In this document: one piece after another, positions 55,282-64,000 of the stretch
Layout of the letters: each line of letters opens with the position of its first letter
Numbering within the stretch: position 1 is the first letter of the stretch
Source: Flavobacteriaceae bacterium
GTDB lineage: Bacteria > Bacteroidota > Bacteroidia > Flavobacteriales > Flavobacteriaceae
Assembly (NCBI GenBank): GCA_004762155.1
Contig: SIHP01000001.1
Span: 186,001-250,000 of the forward strand
Direction: 5' to 3'
DNA: 64,000 bases
Translations under genes and position numbers: made by a program
Notes under the pieces: model-generated
What the model was told of the DNA's origin: nothing
The model's input: the letters and a program-made list of their open reading frames with translations, nothing else
Databases searched by the model: none

Positions 55282-55995
55282 TTAATCTTGTAAAGCAAAA
55301 ACTTTTTGTAATAAACTAGAAGTACGTAAACCTACTTTTTCTCTAATACCTTTTTCTTCAACAGCAATCATTGTAAAAACACCTTTTAACGCTTGGTTGG
55401 TTACATAATCTGTTAAATCTGGATTTACTTTACTTACAAAAGGAATACTATTATATTTAGTTATTAAGTTACTCCAAACTTTATCTGCACCTACTTTATC
55501 AAATGAATTTTTAATTACTGGATTAAATTTACTGTACAAAGCTGTATTTGTTTTTCCTTGTAAATAACTAGTTGCTGCATTTTCTGAACCTAATAAAATA
55601 TTTTTTGCATCTGTAAATGTTATTTCTTTTACAGCATTTACAAAAATTGGTGTTGATGTTTTTACCGCATCTTCTGCTGCTCTATTTAACACTTTAATAC
55701 CTTCATCTGCTAAAGAACTTAAACCAATCTTACGCAAACCTTTATCTACTTTTTGTAACTCTTCTGGTAATAAAATCTTAACTAACTCATTCTTAAAAAA
55801 ACCATCTGTAGAAGTTAACTTAGATACTTGATTACTTATCCCTTTATTTAAAGCCTCCTTTAAACCGTTACCTATTTGATCTTGAGATAATACACTTCCT
55901 CCACTAGATTGAGAAACCTGATTTGCTACTTTTTGTAATTCTGCACATCCTGCAAACTGTATAGCAATTGCCAATACTAAAATCTTTTTTATCAT
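55282..55995 (-). CDS. DUF4197 lipoprotein
   Basis: 237 aa: short signal with lipobox FAGC (Cys17), a Ser/Gly-rich linker, then the DUF4197 helical domain (about 40-237) with GLKEALNKGI, ILLPEELQKVDKGLRKIG, NRAAEDAVKTSTPIF and TDYVTNQALKGVFTMIAVEEK. These proteins are conserved envelope lipoproteins of unknown role. The usual length is kept. Confidence 0.9.
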   Translation of the reverse strand: MIKKILVLAIAIQFAGCAELQKVANQVSQSSGGSVLSQDQIGNGLKEALNKGISNQVSKLTSTDGFFKNELVKILLPEELQKVDKGLRKIGLSSLADEGIKVLNRAAEDAVKTSTPIFVNAVKEITFTDAKNILLGSENAATSYLQGKTNTALYSKFNPVIKNSFDKVGADKVWSNLITKYNSIPFVSKVNPDLTDYVTNQALKGVFTMIAVEEKGIREKVGLRTSSLLQKVFALQD

Positions 55996-56042
55996 TTTTA
56001 TTTGTTTTTATTTTAGAAACTAATTTGTTTTAAAAGTCACTT

Positions 56043-56207
56043 CTATTTAAAACTATCTGTTTTTTTATCGTATCCATAAGGACAATGTTTACAACCGCTT
56101 TTACAACAATATCCTCTTCTCAAATGAAATTGTTTTGTAAACACTTTATAACCTTGTTCATTAAGGTAATAATCTCCTTCTTCTAATTCTATTCTCTTAT
56201 TATACAC
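56043..56207 (-). CDS. DUF5522 family small Cys-rich protein (54 aa)
   Basis: Translation from GTG at 56207 gives MYNKRIELEEGDYYLNEQGY, then KVFTKQFHLRRGYCCKSGCK and HCPYGYDKKTDSFK. The RGYCCKSGCKHCPYGY block with four cysteines is the hallmark of DUF5522, probably a small metal- or cluster-binding protein. No in-frame ATG exists upstream before a stop, so GTG is the only full-length start. Too short for common length cut-offs. Confidence 0.88.
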   Translation of the reverse strand: MYNKRIELEEGDYYLNEQGYKVFTKQFHLRRGYCCKSGCKHCPYGYDKKTDSFK

Positions 56208-56459
56208 GATGTAAAGATACCATTTTACTTAGATAACTTCTATACTAATAGAATTTCCTTAAGACAAATCGATCTAACTGTATCACAACCTAATATATAC
56301 GATAAAAAGACATAGGGAAATAAAAAAACTACATCGGGAAGTTTTTGACAAAAAAAAACTTTAACAAATTATAATTTAGATTAAAATCTACTTTTTAACA
56401 AACTATAAATATTGTTATGAAGAAGATTAATAAACTAACATATTTAAAATCTATAAAAA

Positions 56460-57572
56460 ATGAAAAAATTAATTTTATCAACTTTCGTAACCTTTCTATT
56501 CTTAATCGGATGTAATTCCGATGAAAACACAGAAACAGCATCAGAAAATATTTCTATTCAAAAAAAAGAAACACAAATCACAAGTGAAGATTATTTAACC
56601 ACTAAAGTAGCCGTTACTTTTAATAAAATGGCACAAGAAAAAAATGTGTTTGAATATATAGCAACCATCTTTGAAGATAATATAGCCATCTTAGCTGAAG
56701 ACACAATTAAAGACGATGTTTTACCTAAACTAATTGTTGAAGATAACATAATGATGAGTAATGGTGTTTACGAAGACAATATCATGTTAAGCGCTTTTAC
56801 TATTAAAGATGACTTGATCATGGGAAAGACATCTTTTGAAGATATATTTATAGAAACCTATAATCAGCTTTACAAAGAGAATGAAATAAGTTATTCTGCT
56901 ATTTTAAACAGCTTACCTAAATTATATTTAGGAATACCTTTGAATGCTCTTGAAGATTATAATACATGGAAAGAAAATGGATTTCCAACATCTTTAAAAA
57001 GTTATCTAAAAACTGATAATAAATTGCAAAAGATTACCAAAGACAAGCTTATAAAAACAATTGGAAAAGAAAACTATGAAGAACTTACTAATACTGAAAA
57101 AAAGGAATATGAGTTTTACTATTTATTTTTTGAAGATGGTAAAACAACTGTAATTGCTTCTGAAGAAAAAAAAGGAACTGTAATTGTAATTGAAAATGAA
57201 GAAACAAAAATTGCCTCATTTAATATTGAAAACATAATCGACTCTAATTCAATTGAAATTATTGAAAACGGAGAAAGTAGTTTTTTCAAACAAAACAATA
57301 TGATTTACCAAACTTATATTGATATTGATGAACCAAACAGTTGCAATGGTTTTTATGTTTTAAATTGCGGTACTGAATTAGATAATTATATTCAAAAAAA
57401 ACTAGACGAAGCAAATGAAAATTGTGAAACATATAGAACATGTCTTCCTGTTTGCTGTTACGGTTCTATAATGAACATGATGATTGAAATTGAACCTAAC
57501 TCTTTAAAATGTAAAAAAGCTATGGATTACATACATGTTTTAAGTATGTATTCTTTATCAATAGAGCCTTAA
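56460..57572 (+). CDS. Large lipoprotein of unknown function
   Basis: 370 aa: lipoprotein signal MKKLILSTFVTFLFLIGC (Cys18), then an acidic, mixed helical/strand body. Residues about 70-125 contain loosely repeated short segments (FEDNIAILAEDTIKDDVLPK, VEDNIMMSNGVYEDNIMLSA, TIKDDLIMGKTSFEDIF). The C-terminal part is Cys-rich (CNGFYVLNCG, CETYRTCLPVCCYG). No family recognised. Monocistronic with a terminator. Confidence 0.75.
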   Translation: MKKLILSTFVTFLFLIGCNSDENTETASENISIQKKETQITSEDYLTTKVAVTFNKMAQEKNVFEYIATIFEDNIAILAEDTIKDDVLPKLIVEDNIMMSNGVYEDNIMLSAFTIKDDLIMGKTSFEDIFIETYNQLYKENEISYSAILNSLPKLYLGIPLNALEDYNTWKENGFPTSLKSYLKTDNKLQKITKDKLIKTIGKENYEELTNTEKKEYEFYYLFFEDGKTTVIASEEKKGTVIVIENEETKIASFNIENIIDSNSIEIIENGESSFFKQNNMIYQTYIDIDEPNSCNGFYVLNCGTELDNYIQKKLDEANENCETYRTCLPVCCYGSIMNMMIEIEPNSLKCKKAMDYIHVLSMYSLSIEP

Positions 57573-57590
57573 TATTCTTTTATTAAGACA

Positions 57591-57618
57591 AAAAACCTCA
57601 GGAATCTGAGGTTTTTTT
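57591..57618 (+). terminator. Terminator
   Basis: AAAAACCTCAG, loop GAAT, CTGAGGTTTTTTT, 20 bases behind the lipoprotein stop. Confidence 0.9.
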
Positions 57619-57699
57619 TAGTGAACTATCAAATAAATTCTTTACTTTTTTATTAATTTCGATTATTGTATACTAATATATACAAACACTATATTTCTT

Positions 57700-58245
57700 T
57701 TATTTTGTCTCCATTCCAGGAGGATATTTTGATAAAATTTCTTTTACAAACTCTTTAATACGTTCTTCTTTTTGCTCAACATTTTTTGCTTTTAATATTC
57801 CAGAACCTATCCCTTGCCAAATTAACTCTTTTTTGCTAGCATCAATAATATCAACAAACAATGTTCCTTCTGTGTATTGATTTACATTTAATTGGTTTCC
57901 TCCTCTCCACATCCATGGATTCCATGCCCCATATCCAAATCCCAGACCAGCATTGTTATTATTAATATTTACGCGCTCTCTTGACTTTGTGAATAAGCTT
58001 ACCAAAACATCTGGTGTTTTGGATTTTGTCATGCCTTTTAATAATAATTCTCCCTCAATAGCTCTCATAATTCTTTTTTTGTCTAAATCAGAAATTGGTG
58101 CTTTATCAATACCTGTCTTATAAAAAGCAAATGTCTTATATGGCTTAAAATCTATTTTATTATTATAATCAGTTTGCACCCTAACAGCACTACAGCTTGT
58201 TAAGAATATTAAAATTAATGGTAGAAAAAATTTTGTTATTTTCAT
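57700..58245 (-). CDS. DUF4136 lipoprotein
   Basis: 181 aa from the ATG at 58245 (MKITKFFLPLILIFLTSC, Cys18); the frame is open further upstream but through non-protein-like sequence that overlaps the divergent gene. DUF4136 features: VRVQTDYNNKIDFKPYKTFAFY, a loop NNNNAGLGFGYGAWNPWMW, TEGTLFVDIIDASKKELIWQG and a C-terminal helix. Envelope lipoproteins of unknown role. Confidence 0.88.
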   Translation of the reverse strand: MKITKFFLPLILIFLTSCSAVRVQTDYNNKIDFKPYKTFAFYKTGIDKAPISDLDKKRIMRAIEGELLLKGMTKSKTPDVLVSLFTKSRERVNINNNNAGLGFGYGAWNPWMWRGGNQLNVNQYTEGTLFVDIIDASKKELIWQGIGSGILKAKNVEQKEERIKEFVKEILSKYPPGMETK

Positions 58246-58399
58246 AGTAATAGTTTTTAAATTAAAATGATTAATTAGATTATTATTTCTAACAAACATT
58301 ATCAATAAATATGCCAAAAAAAGAATAAAAAAAATACATATTCGTATAATTTTTTGCTCATAAAACAGTTCTGGTAAGATAATTGATTTGTTAAATATT

Positions 58400-58723
58400 A
58401 TGATTTTTATTTCAAAACACATAATACCTAAAGGATTTGTTGGTTTAACTCTTTATCCTTTTATTTTTCTAAAAAAAGAACAACTAAAAAATGATAACGT
58501 TCTTGTTAATCATGAAAAAATACATTTAAAACAACAGTTAGAACTTTTTATTTTGTTTTTTTATATTTTTTATGGAATTGAATATTTTATTAAATTAATT
58601 AAATATAAAAATAGTAATCTTGCCTACTATAATTTGAGTTTTGAACGTGAAGCATATCAAAACGAAGATGATTTACATTATTTAAAAATCAGAAAAAAAT
58701 GGGCTTTCTTAAAGTATCTATAA
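58400..58723 (+). CDS. Small membrane protein with HExxH...E motif
   Basis: 107 aa from the ATG at 58400 (an in-frame TTG lies four codons upstream). The N-terminal half carries HEKIH (His38, Glu39, His42), then a hydrophobic helix (about 47-66, LELFILFFYIFYGIEYFIKL) and a FEREAY motif about 40 residues after HEKIH. That HExxH-helix-ExE spacing resembles a minimal gluzincin (M48/M56-like) core. I recall similar flavobacterial proteins. Its 3' end overlaps the M15 peptidase gene by 25 bases, so the two are probably coupled. Confidence 0.75.
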   Translation: MIFISKHIIPKGFVGLTLYPFIFLKKEQLKNDNVLVNHEKIHLKQQLELFILFFYIFYGIEYFIKLIKYKNSNLAYYNLSFEREAYQNEDDLHYLKIRKKWAFLKYL

Positions 58724-59484
58724 TTACAGTTCTTATATTATTATTTACAATCACTAGCTGTAAACCGCAACAAAAAAACAAAAAAATCACAGAAAATTTT
58801 GATGATATAGAAATAGATAAAAAGGTTACTAAATATCCAGATTATCTTAACAAAGACTATGTTTTAGGCAAATTTGATTACAAAAAGAACAATGATTTCT
58901 ATAAAGTTCCTAAAAAATTATCAAGCAGAGAAATTTTCATTCGAAAAGAAACATTAACAGCTTTTACAGAGATGTATGAAGCAGCAAAAAAAGATAGTAT
59001 TTATTTTAAAGTCATTTCTGGAACAAGAAATTTTACGCATCAAAAAGGTATTTGGGATAGAAAATGGAAAAAAAACGCAAAATTGCTTCCCTTAGAAAAA
59101 GCTAAAAAAATATTAGAATACAGTTCTATGCCAACAACTTCTAGGCATCATTGGGGAACAGATATAGATATTAATAACTTAAACAGTTCGTATTTTAAAT
59201 CAGGAAAAGGGAAAAAAGAATATGAGTGGCTACTAAAATACGCTCATCAATTCGGTTTTTATCAGGTTTACACTTCTAAAGAAAACGGAAGAACTGGATA
59301 TAACGAAGAAGAATGGCATTGGTCTTACGCTCCTTTATCCACATTGTTTTTAAAATATTACAATTCCAATATTAAAACTCAAAATATTTCTGGATTTAAA
59401 GGTGCTTCTTTAGCTGATGAAATAAACATCATTAAAAATTATGTTAACGGCATCAACCCTGAGTTACTAAATTTAAACAATTAA
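58699..59484 (+). CDS. M15 family D-alanyl-D-alanine carboxypeptidase lipoprotein
   Basis: 261 aa: lipoprotein signal ending FTITSC (Cys21), a linker to about 70, then a VanY/M15 peptidase domain. Zinc and substrate motifs: SGTRNFTHQKGIWDRKW, SRHHWGTDIDINN (His and Asp ligands) and EEWHWSYAP (catalytic Glu and third His). It trims peptidoglycan stem peptides in the envelope. Overlaps the upstream HExxH membrane protein. Confidence 0.92.
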   Translation: MGFLKVSIITVLILLFTITSCKPQQKNKKITENFDDIEIDKKVTKYPDYLNKDYVLGKFDYKKNNDFYKVPKKLSSREIFIRKETLTAFTEMYEAAKKDSIYFKVISGTRNFTHQKGIWDRKWKKNAKLLPLEKAKKILEYSSMPTTSRHHWGTDIDINNLNSSYFKSGKGKKEYEWLLKYAHQFGFYQVYTSKENGRTGYNEEEWHWSYAPLSTLFLKYYNSNIKTQNISGFKGASLADEINIIKNYVNGINPELLNLNN

Positions 59485-59558
59485 TAATTTCATATTTTTT
59501 TTAATTATTTTTTAAGTTTTTCGTAAATTACACCAGTTTAAAACAATGAATTTTACGA

Positions 59559-62500
59559 ATGAACCAACCAGAGATATACAAACCAAAACATAAAATAAGA
59601 ATTGTAACCGCTGCTGCTCTTTTTGATGGACACGATGCTGCCATAAACATTATGCGTAGAATTATACAATCAACTGGTGTAGAAGTTATTCACTTAGGAC
59701 ATGATAGAAGTGTAGCCGAAGTTGTAAATTGTGCCATTCAAGAAGATGTGAATGCTATTGCTATAACATCTTATCAAGGTGGTCATATAGAGTATTTCAA
59801 ATACATGTATGATTTATTACAAGAAAAAAATGCTGGTCATATTAAAATATTTGGTGGCGGTGGTGGTGTAATTCTTCCTGAAGAAATTAAAACTTTAATG
59901 GATTATGGAATTACGCGTATTTATTCTCCTGATGATGGTCGTAAGTTAGGACTACAAGGAATGATTAATGATTTGGTAAAACAATCAGACACCAGTACTT
60001 CTCTAACTTTTCCAAAAGAGAAAAAAACAACCAACCAACTAAAAAATAAAAACATAAATACAATAGCACGATTAATAACTATTGCTGAAAATGAACCAGA
60101 AAAATTCGCTGCTATTGTAAAAAACAATCCTGATGATTTTTCTTCTAACAAAAAGATCACAACACCTGTTTTAGGTATTACAGGAACTGGAGGTTCTGGA
60201 AAATCTAGTTTGGTTGATGAATTAGTCCGTCGTTTTTTAGTTGATTTTCCTGAAAAAAAAATCGGACTTATTTCTGTAGATCCTTCTAAACGAAAAACTG
60301 GTGGTGCCTTATTAGGTGATCGTATTCGCATGAATGCTATTAATAATGATCGTGTATATATGCGTTCGTTAGCTACCAGGCAATCTAACTTAGCTTTATC
60401 TAAATATGTTAGTGAAGCTGTAGCAATTTTAAAGGCTGTTGAATTCGATTTAATTATTTTAGAAACTTCTGGTATTGGACAATCAGACACTGAAATTATT
60501 GAACATTCTGATACTTCTTTATATGTAATGACACCAGAATTTGGGGCTGCTACGCAATTAGAAAAAATTGATATGCTTGATTTTGCTGATCTTGTTGCTA
60601 TAAATAAATTTGACAAACGTGGTGCTTTAGATGCTTTGCGAGATGTTAAAAAACAATACATGCGTAATAATAACTTGTGGGATATTCCTCAAGAAAAGCT
60701 ACCTGTTTTTGGAACTATTGCTTCTCAATTTAATGATCCTGGTATGAATACGTTATATAAACATATCATGGATAAAATAGTTGAAAAAACAAAAGCTGAT
60801 TTAAATTCTACTATAGAAATAACAAAAGAAATGTCAGAAAAAATCTTTGTTATTCCTCCTAGTAGAGTTCGTTATTTGTCTGAAATTGCAGAAAACAACA
60901 GAGCTTATGATAAAAAAGCTATAAATCAAGAAGAAATAGCTCAAAAATTATATGGAATTTATCAAACGATACTTTCTGTTACCTCTACTCCACTTACATC
61001 AACTCCGTTAAATAACCAAGACATTTTTTTAAATAAAAATGGAATTGATCAAGAGGAAATTCTGAAAAAAATTGAAAATGATGATGATTTACCTTTTATT
61101 AAATTATTATTTGATCAATTTGATAAAGTAAAAATGAGTTTAGATCCATATAATTGGGAAATCATTTTAAGTTGGAAACAAAAAGTTCAACAATATAAAG
61201 ATGCTATTTACAGCTTTAAAGTTCGTGATAAAGAAATAAAAATAGAAACCCATAGCGAATCATTGTCGCATAGTCAAATACCAAAAATTGCGTTACCAAA
61301 ATATACAGCTTGGGGAGATTTACTAAAATGGAATTTACAAGAAAATGTTCCTGGAGAATTTCCATACACAGCTGGTTTATATCCATTTAAAAGAACTGGA
61401 GAAGATCCTACAAGAATGTTTGCTGGTGAAGGTGGCCCAGAAAGAACTAACAGACGTTTTCATTACGTAAGTTTAGGAATGGACGCAAAACGTTTATCTA
61501 CAGCTTTTGATTCGGTTACTTTATACGGAAATGATCCTGAACATAGACCAGATATTTATGGTAAAATTGGTAATGCCGGAGTTTCTATTTGTTGTTTAGA
61601 TGATGCAAAAAAATTATATTCTGGCTTCGATTTAAGCCATCCAATGACTTCGGTTTCTATGACTATTAATGGTCCTGCTCCAATGTTATTGGGTTATTTT
61701 ATGAATGCTGCAATTGATCAGAATTGCGAGAAATACATCAAAGAACATCAATTAGAAAAAGAAGTTGAAGCAAAATTCTTAGAAACGTATGATTCTAAAG
61801 GATTAAAAAGACCGCTATACCAAGGGAAATTACCTGAAGGAAACAATGGTTTAGGTTTATTATTATTAGGTTTAACTGGTGATATGGTTTTACCTAAAGC
61901 TGTTTATACTAAAATTAAAACAGAAACCTTATCACAAGTTCGTGGTACAGTGCAAGCAGATATTTTAAAAGAAGATCAAGCACAAAATACCTGTATTTTT
62001 TCTACAGAATTTGCATTGCGTTTGATGGGAGATGTTCAAGAATATTTTATCAACAAACAAGTTCGTAACTTCTATTCCGTTTCTATATCTGGTTATCATA
62101 TTGCAGAAGCTGGTGCAAATCCAATTACGCAATTAGCCTTAACATTAGCAAACGGATTTACATATGTAGAATATTACTTATCAAGAGGAATGGATATTAA
62201 TAAATTTGGCCCAAATTTATCGTTCTTTTTCTCTAACGGAATTGATCCTGAATATGCTGTTATTGGTCGTGTTGCTCGTAAAATATGGGCAAAAGCCATG
62301 AAGTATAAATACAATGCAAACCCAAGAGCTCAAATGTTAAAATATCATATTCAAACTTCGGGTCGTTCTTTACATGCGCAAGAAATTGATTTTAATGATA
62401 TCCGTACAACATTACAAGCTTTATATGCTATAAATGACAACTGTAACTCTTTACATACTAATGCTTATGATGAAGCTATTACTACTCCAACAGAAGAATC

Positions 62501-63041
62501 TGTAAGAAGAGCAATGGCAATTCAATTAATCATCAATAAAGAGTTAGGTTTAGCCAAAAATGAAAACCCAATACAAGGTGCTTTTATTATTGAAGAATTA
62601 ACCGATTTAGTTGAAGAAGCGGTTTTAAAGGAATTTGATAGAATAACTGATCGTGGTGGTGTTTTGGGTGCTATGGAAACTATGTACCAACGTTCTAAAA
62701 TACAAGAAGAAAGTTTATATTATGAAACTTTAAAACATACAGGTGAATTTCCAATTATTGGTGTAAATACATTTTTAAGTTCTAAAGGTTCTCCTACTGT
62801 TCAGCCAGCAGAAGTTATTCGTGCTACAGAAGAAGAAAAGCAATTTCAAATAAAAACAAAAGAAAGCCTTAATAAAGCTAAAGAATCAAATGTTGCTGAG
62901 CACTTAGCTATTTTACAAGAAGCGGCTATTCAAAATGAAAATTTATTTGATAAATTAATGGAAGCAACAAAGTTTTGTTCTTTAGGACAAATTACTGAAG
63001 CCCTATTTGAAGTAGGCGGACAATACAGGAGGAATATGTAG
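59559..63041 (+). CDS. icmF: Fused isobutyryl-CoA-type mutase IcmF
   Basis: 1160-aa adenosylcobalamin-dependent acyl-CoA mutase with built-in chaperone. Order: B12-binding domain (about 10-145; cobalt ligand His25 in [27 protein letters not shown]), MeaB-like GTPase (about 165-420; P-loop [12 protein letters not shown] at 206-217, [31 protein letters not shown]), linker, then the large TIM-barrel mutase domain (about 570-1160; [32 protein letters not shown] [12 protein letters not shown]). This is the IcmF layout rather than separate MutA/MutB. It interconverts branched and linear acyl-CoA. Monocistronic; terminator follows. Confidence 0.95.
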   Translation: MNQPEIYKPKHKIRIVTAAALFDGHDAAINIMRRIIQSTGVEVIHLGHDRSVAEVVNCAIQEDVNAIAITSYQGGHIEYFKYMYDLLQEKNAGHIKIFGGGGGVILPEEIKTLMDYGITRIYSPDDGRKLGLQGMINDLVKQSDTSTSLTFPKEKKTTNQLKNKNINTIARLITIAENEPEKFAAIVKNNPDDFSSNKKITTPVLGITGTGGSGKSSLVDELVRRFLVDFPEKKIGLISVDPSKRKTGGALLGDRIRMNAINNDRVYMRSLATRQSNLALSKYVSEAVAILKAVEFDLIILETSGIGQSDTEIIEHSDTSLYVMTPEFGAATQLEKIDMLDFADLVAINKFDKRGALDALRDVKKQYMRNNNLWDIPQEKLPVFGTIASQFNDPGMNTLYKHIMDKIVEKTKADLNSTIEITKEMSEKIFVIPPSRVRYLSEIAENNRAYDKKAINQEEIAQKLYGIYQTILSVTSTPLTSTPLNNQDIFLNKNGIDQEEILKKIENDDDLPFIKLLFDQFDKVKMSLDPYNWEIILSWKQKVQQYKDAIYSFKVRDKEIKIETHSESLSHSQIPKIALPKYTAWGDLLKWNLQENVPGEFPYTAGLYPFKRTGEDPTRMFAGEGGPERTNRRFHYVSLGMDAKRLSTAFDSVTLYGNDPEHRPDIYGKIGNAGVSICCLDDAKKLYSGFDLSHPMTSVSMTINGPAPMLLGYFMNAAIDQNCEKYIKEHQLEKEVEAKFLETYDSKGLKRPLYQGKLPEGNNGLGLLLLGLTGDMVLPKAVYTKIKTETLSQVRGTVQADILKEDQAQNTCIFSTEFALRLMGDVQEYFINKQVRNFYSVSISGYHIAEAGANPITQLALTLANGFTYVEYYLSRGMDINKFGPNLSFFFSNGIDPEYAVIGRVARKIWAKAMKYKYNANPRAQMLKYHIQTSGRSLHAQEIDFNDIRTTLQALYAINDNCNSLHTNAYDEAITTPTEESVRRAMAIQLIINKELGLAKNENPIQGAFIIEELTDLVEEAVLKEFDRITDRGGVLGAMETMYQRSKIQEESLYYETLKHTGEFPIIGVNTFLSSKGSPTVQPAEVIRATEEEKQFQIKTKESLNKAKESNVAEHLAILQEAAIQNENLFDKLMEATKFCSLGQITEALFEVGGQYRRNM

Positions 63042-63136
63042 CAAATTATGTATACATCACTCTAAAACTAATTACAAATATTAATTTTACACTAAGTTTT
63101 TAGTGTATCGCTATTTTAGGGCGGGACATTTTAATT

Positions 63137-63173
63137 AAAAAAGGTTTTCTAATTTTTAGAAAGCCTTTTTTTA
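63137..63173 (+). terminator. Terminator of icmF
   Basis: AAAAAAGGTTTTCTAA, T-rich loop, TTAGAAAGCCTTTTTTT: stem with one mismatch and a T-run. Confidence 0.8.
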
Positions 63174-63316
63174 AACCTAAAAACATTTATTAAAACAAAA
63201 AGGTAAAACCCCCTTAATGATTATTTTTTTTCCTGATTCAGTTTCAATAATTTTAATTAATTTAACACTTGAATTATACTAACTAACTAAACAAAGACAG
63301 CTTGTCTATTTTTGAG

Positions 63317-63685
63317 ATGAAAAACACGAATATAATTTTGTTAATCGTCCTGTGTATTATTGGGGTTACTAACCTAGTAAAAGTCTTTACACTTGACCAT
63401 AACTTAAAAGACGCTAAACTTTCCTTACAAACTGCACAAAACGAAATAAAAGACGCACAAAATCTAAATAGTGAAGCCCAACAGAAAATAAAAGACTTAA
63501 AAACTACGGTTGATAAATTTGAGCTTAAAAACCAAACATTACAATTAGAGATAGATTCTATTGTACTTGAAAAAAGAGCTAAAGCTCCTATTGATTGGGA
63601 AGATCGAGAAAACATCAAGAAAAAACAAAAAGAAATAAGTGATAGATTAACCTATTTAAGAGAAAAAGATGAAGAATTTGAATAA
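63317..63685 (+). CDS. Membrane-anchored coiled-coil protein
   Basis: 122 aa from the ATG at 63317 (MKNTNIILLIVLCIIGVTNL): one N-terminal membrane helix (about 5-21), then a continuous coiled coil (about 28-85, with LQTAQNEIKDAQNLNSEAQQ and similar heptads) and a charged tail. No family recognised. A TATTTTTG sequence (63307-63314) lies so close to the ATG that it can hardly be the promoter. It overlaps the next gene by 17 bases, implying an operon. Confidence 0.75.
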   Translation: MKNTNIILLIVLCIIGVTNLVKVFTLDHNLKDAKLSLQTAQNEIKDAQNLNSEAQQKIKDLKTTVDKFELKNQTLQLEIDSIVLEKRAKAPIDWEDRENIKKKQKEISDRLTYLREKDEEFE

Positions 63686-64000
63686 TAAGCATACTATAAA
63701 ATTAAACCAATTATTTGCCATCCTAAGTTTTTTAATAATTGGGAATCTTTTTGCACAAAAACCCTTAGACACCTTAGTAATAGAAAAAGAATATATTCAC
63801 TCACGAAAAGCGCCTTTAAAAGTTGGAAAAGGGACATTTATAATTAACAAAGTAGATTCTCTTTACCTAGTAAATCAAATTAGGTTTAATTATTATGAAG
63901 AATTAAGGCAATTGGTAAAAGATGATGTAGACAAAGATGTTGAAAATATTGTTTTAAAGTACGAACAGATTGTTAAAGAAAATGATTTTTTGTTTGATCA
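63669..64000 (+). CDS. Secreted protein of unknown function (cut by window edge)
   Basis: From the ATG at 63669: MKNLNNKHTIKLNQLFAILS, a signal peptide ending LIIGNLFAQ, then DTLVIEKEYIHSRKAPLKVG and a helical segment YYEELRQLVKDDVDKDVENI. Only 110 codons are visible before the right edge. Coupled to the preceding membrane coiled-coil gene. Not recognised. Confidence 0.75.
   Translation, partial: MKNLNNKHTIKLNQLFAILSFLIIGNLFAQKPLDTLVIEKEYIHSRKAPLKVGKGTFIINKVDSLYLVNQIRFNYYEELRQLVKDDVDKDVENIVLKYEQIVKENDFLFD

Noticed and set aside
63307..63314. TATTTTTG as promoter of the coiled-coil gene at 63317
   Set aside because: It ends only 2 bases before the ATG, so transcription would begin inside the gene; no -33 partner at proper spacing.

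Overview
The window looks like chromosome from a marine member of the Flavobacteriaceae (Bacteroidota). The evidence is a very AT-rich base composition, few Shine-Dalgarno sequences, several upstream boxes matching the Bacteroidota housekeeping signature TTG-N18..20-TAnnTTTG, many lipoproteins with the loose Bacteroidota lipobox, a type II glutamine synthetase, and flavobacterial marker families (VPENYF-type anti-sigma proteins, DUF5522, DUF2007, DUF4197, TonB_C proteins). A Tenacibaculum or Polaribacter relative would fit, but the genus cannot be fixed from this sequence.

Layout. 1-9 kb: a truncated lipoprotein katG diverges from oxyR; then the cysS-yidD-lgt operon, an ECF sigma operon, and meaB. 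9-15 kb: an MBL phosphodiesterase, a large conserved protein of unknown role, a second ECF sigma operon, small conserved proteins and a HAD phosphatase. 14.6-22 kb: carbohydrate and envelope genes (two GH5 glycosidases, kdsB, idi-queD-manA, a LamG lipoprotein). 22-34 kb: prfC, an outer-membrane barrel protein, a cyclophilin-FKBP fusion, two TonB_C proteins, a small YqaE/Pmp3 protein too short for most gene callers, a DUF1338 oxygenase and a large FAD/Fe-S dehydrogenase. 34-38 kb: an OmpA lipoprotein and two lipoprotein proteases transcribed divergently.

38.5-43.8 kb is the accessory part: a decayed integrative element in the 3' end of a tRNA-Arg gene. It holds a radical-SAM pseudogene, a divergent HxlR regulator/NAD(P)H oxidoreductase pair flanked by two related non-coding repeats, a TetR regulator with a solitary FabF-type synthase that share one palindromic operator in two copies, and an internally deleted tyrosine recombinase beside the tRNA.

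44-64 kb is again mostly core: DUF2007, an SPFH protein, a Ca/Na antiporter, a SelW-like protein, glnA, purM, an IS1595-type insertion sequence just after purM, prfA, rpsU, DUF4197 and DUF5522 proteins, a small HExxH membrane protein overlapping an M15 peptidase, and the fused acyl-CoA mutase icmF. The last gene is cut by the right edge.

How the genes work together. OxyR and KatG form a peroxide-response pair. The second ECF sigma appears to drive both its own gene and the next gene through matching AAC-N17-GTCT boxes; the first sigma gene has a similar box. MeaB and IcmF share B12-dependent acyl-CoA chemistry. The island carries two small regulator-plus-enzyme modules that look like stress or inhibitor-response cargo. 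Convergent gene pairs are often separated by near-perfect palindromes that probably terminate both strands.
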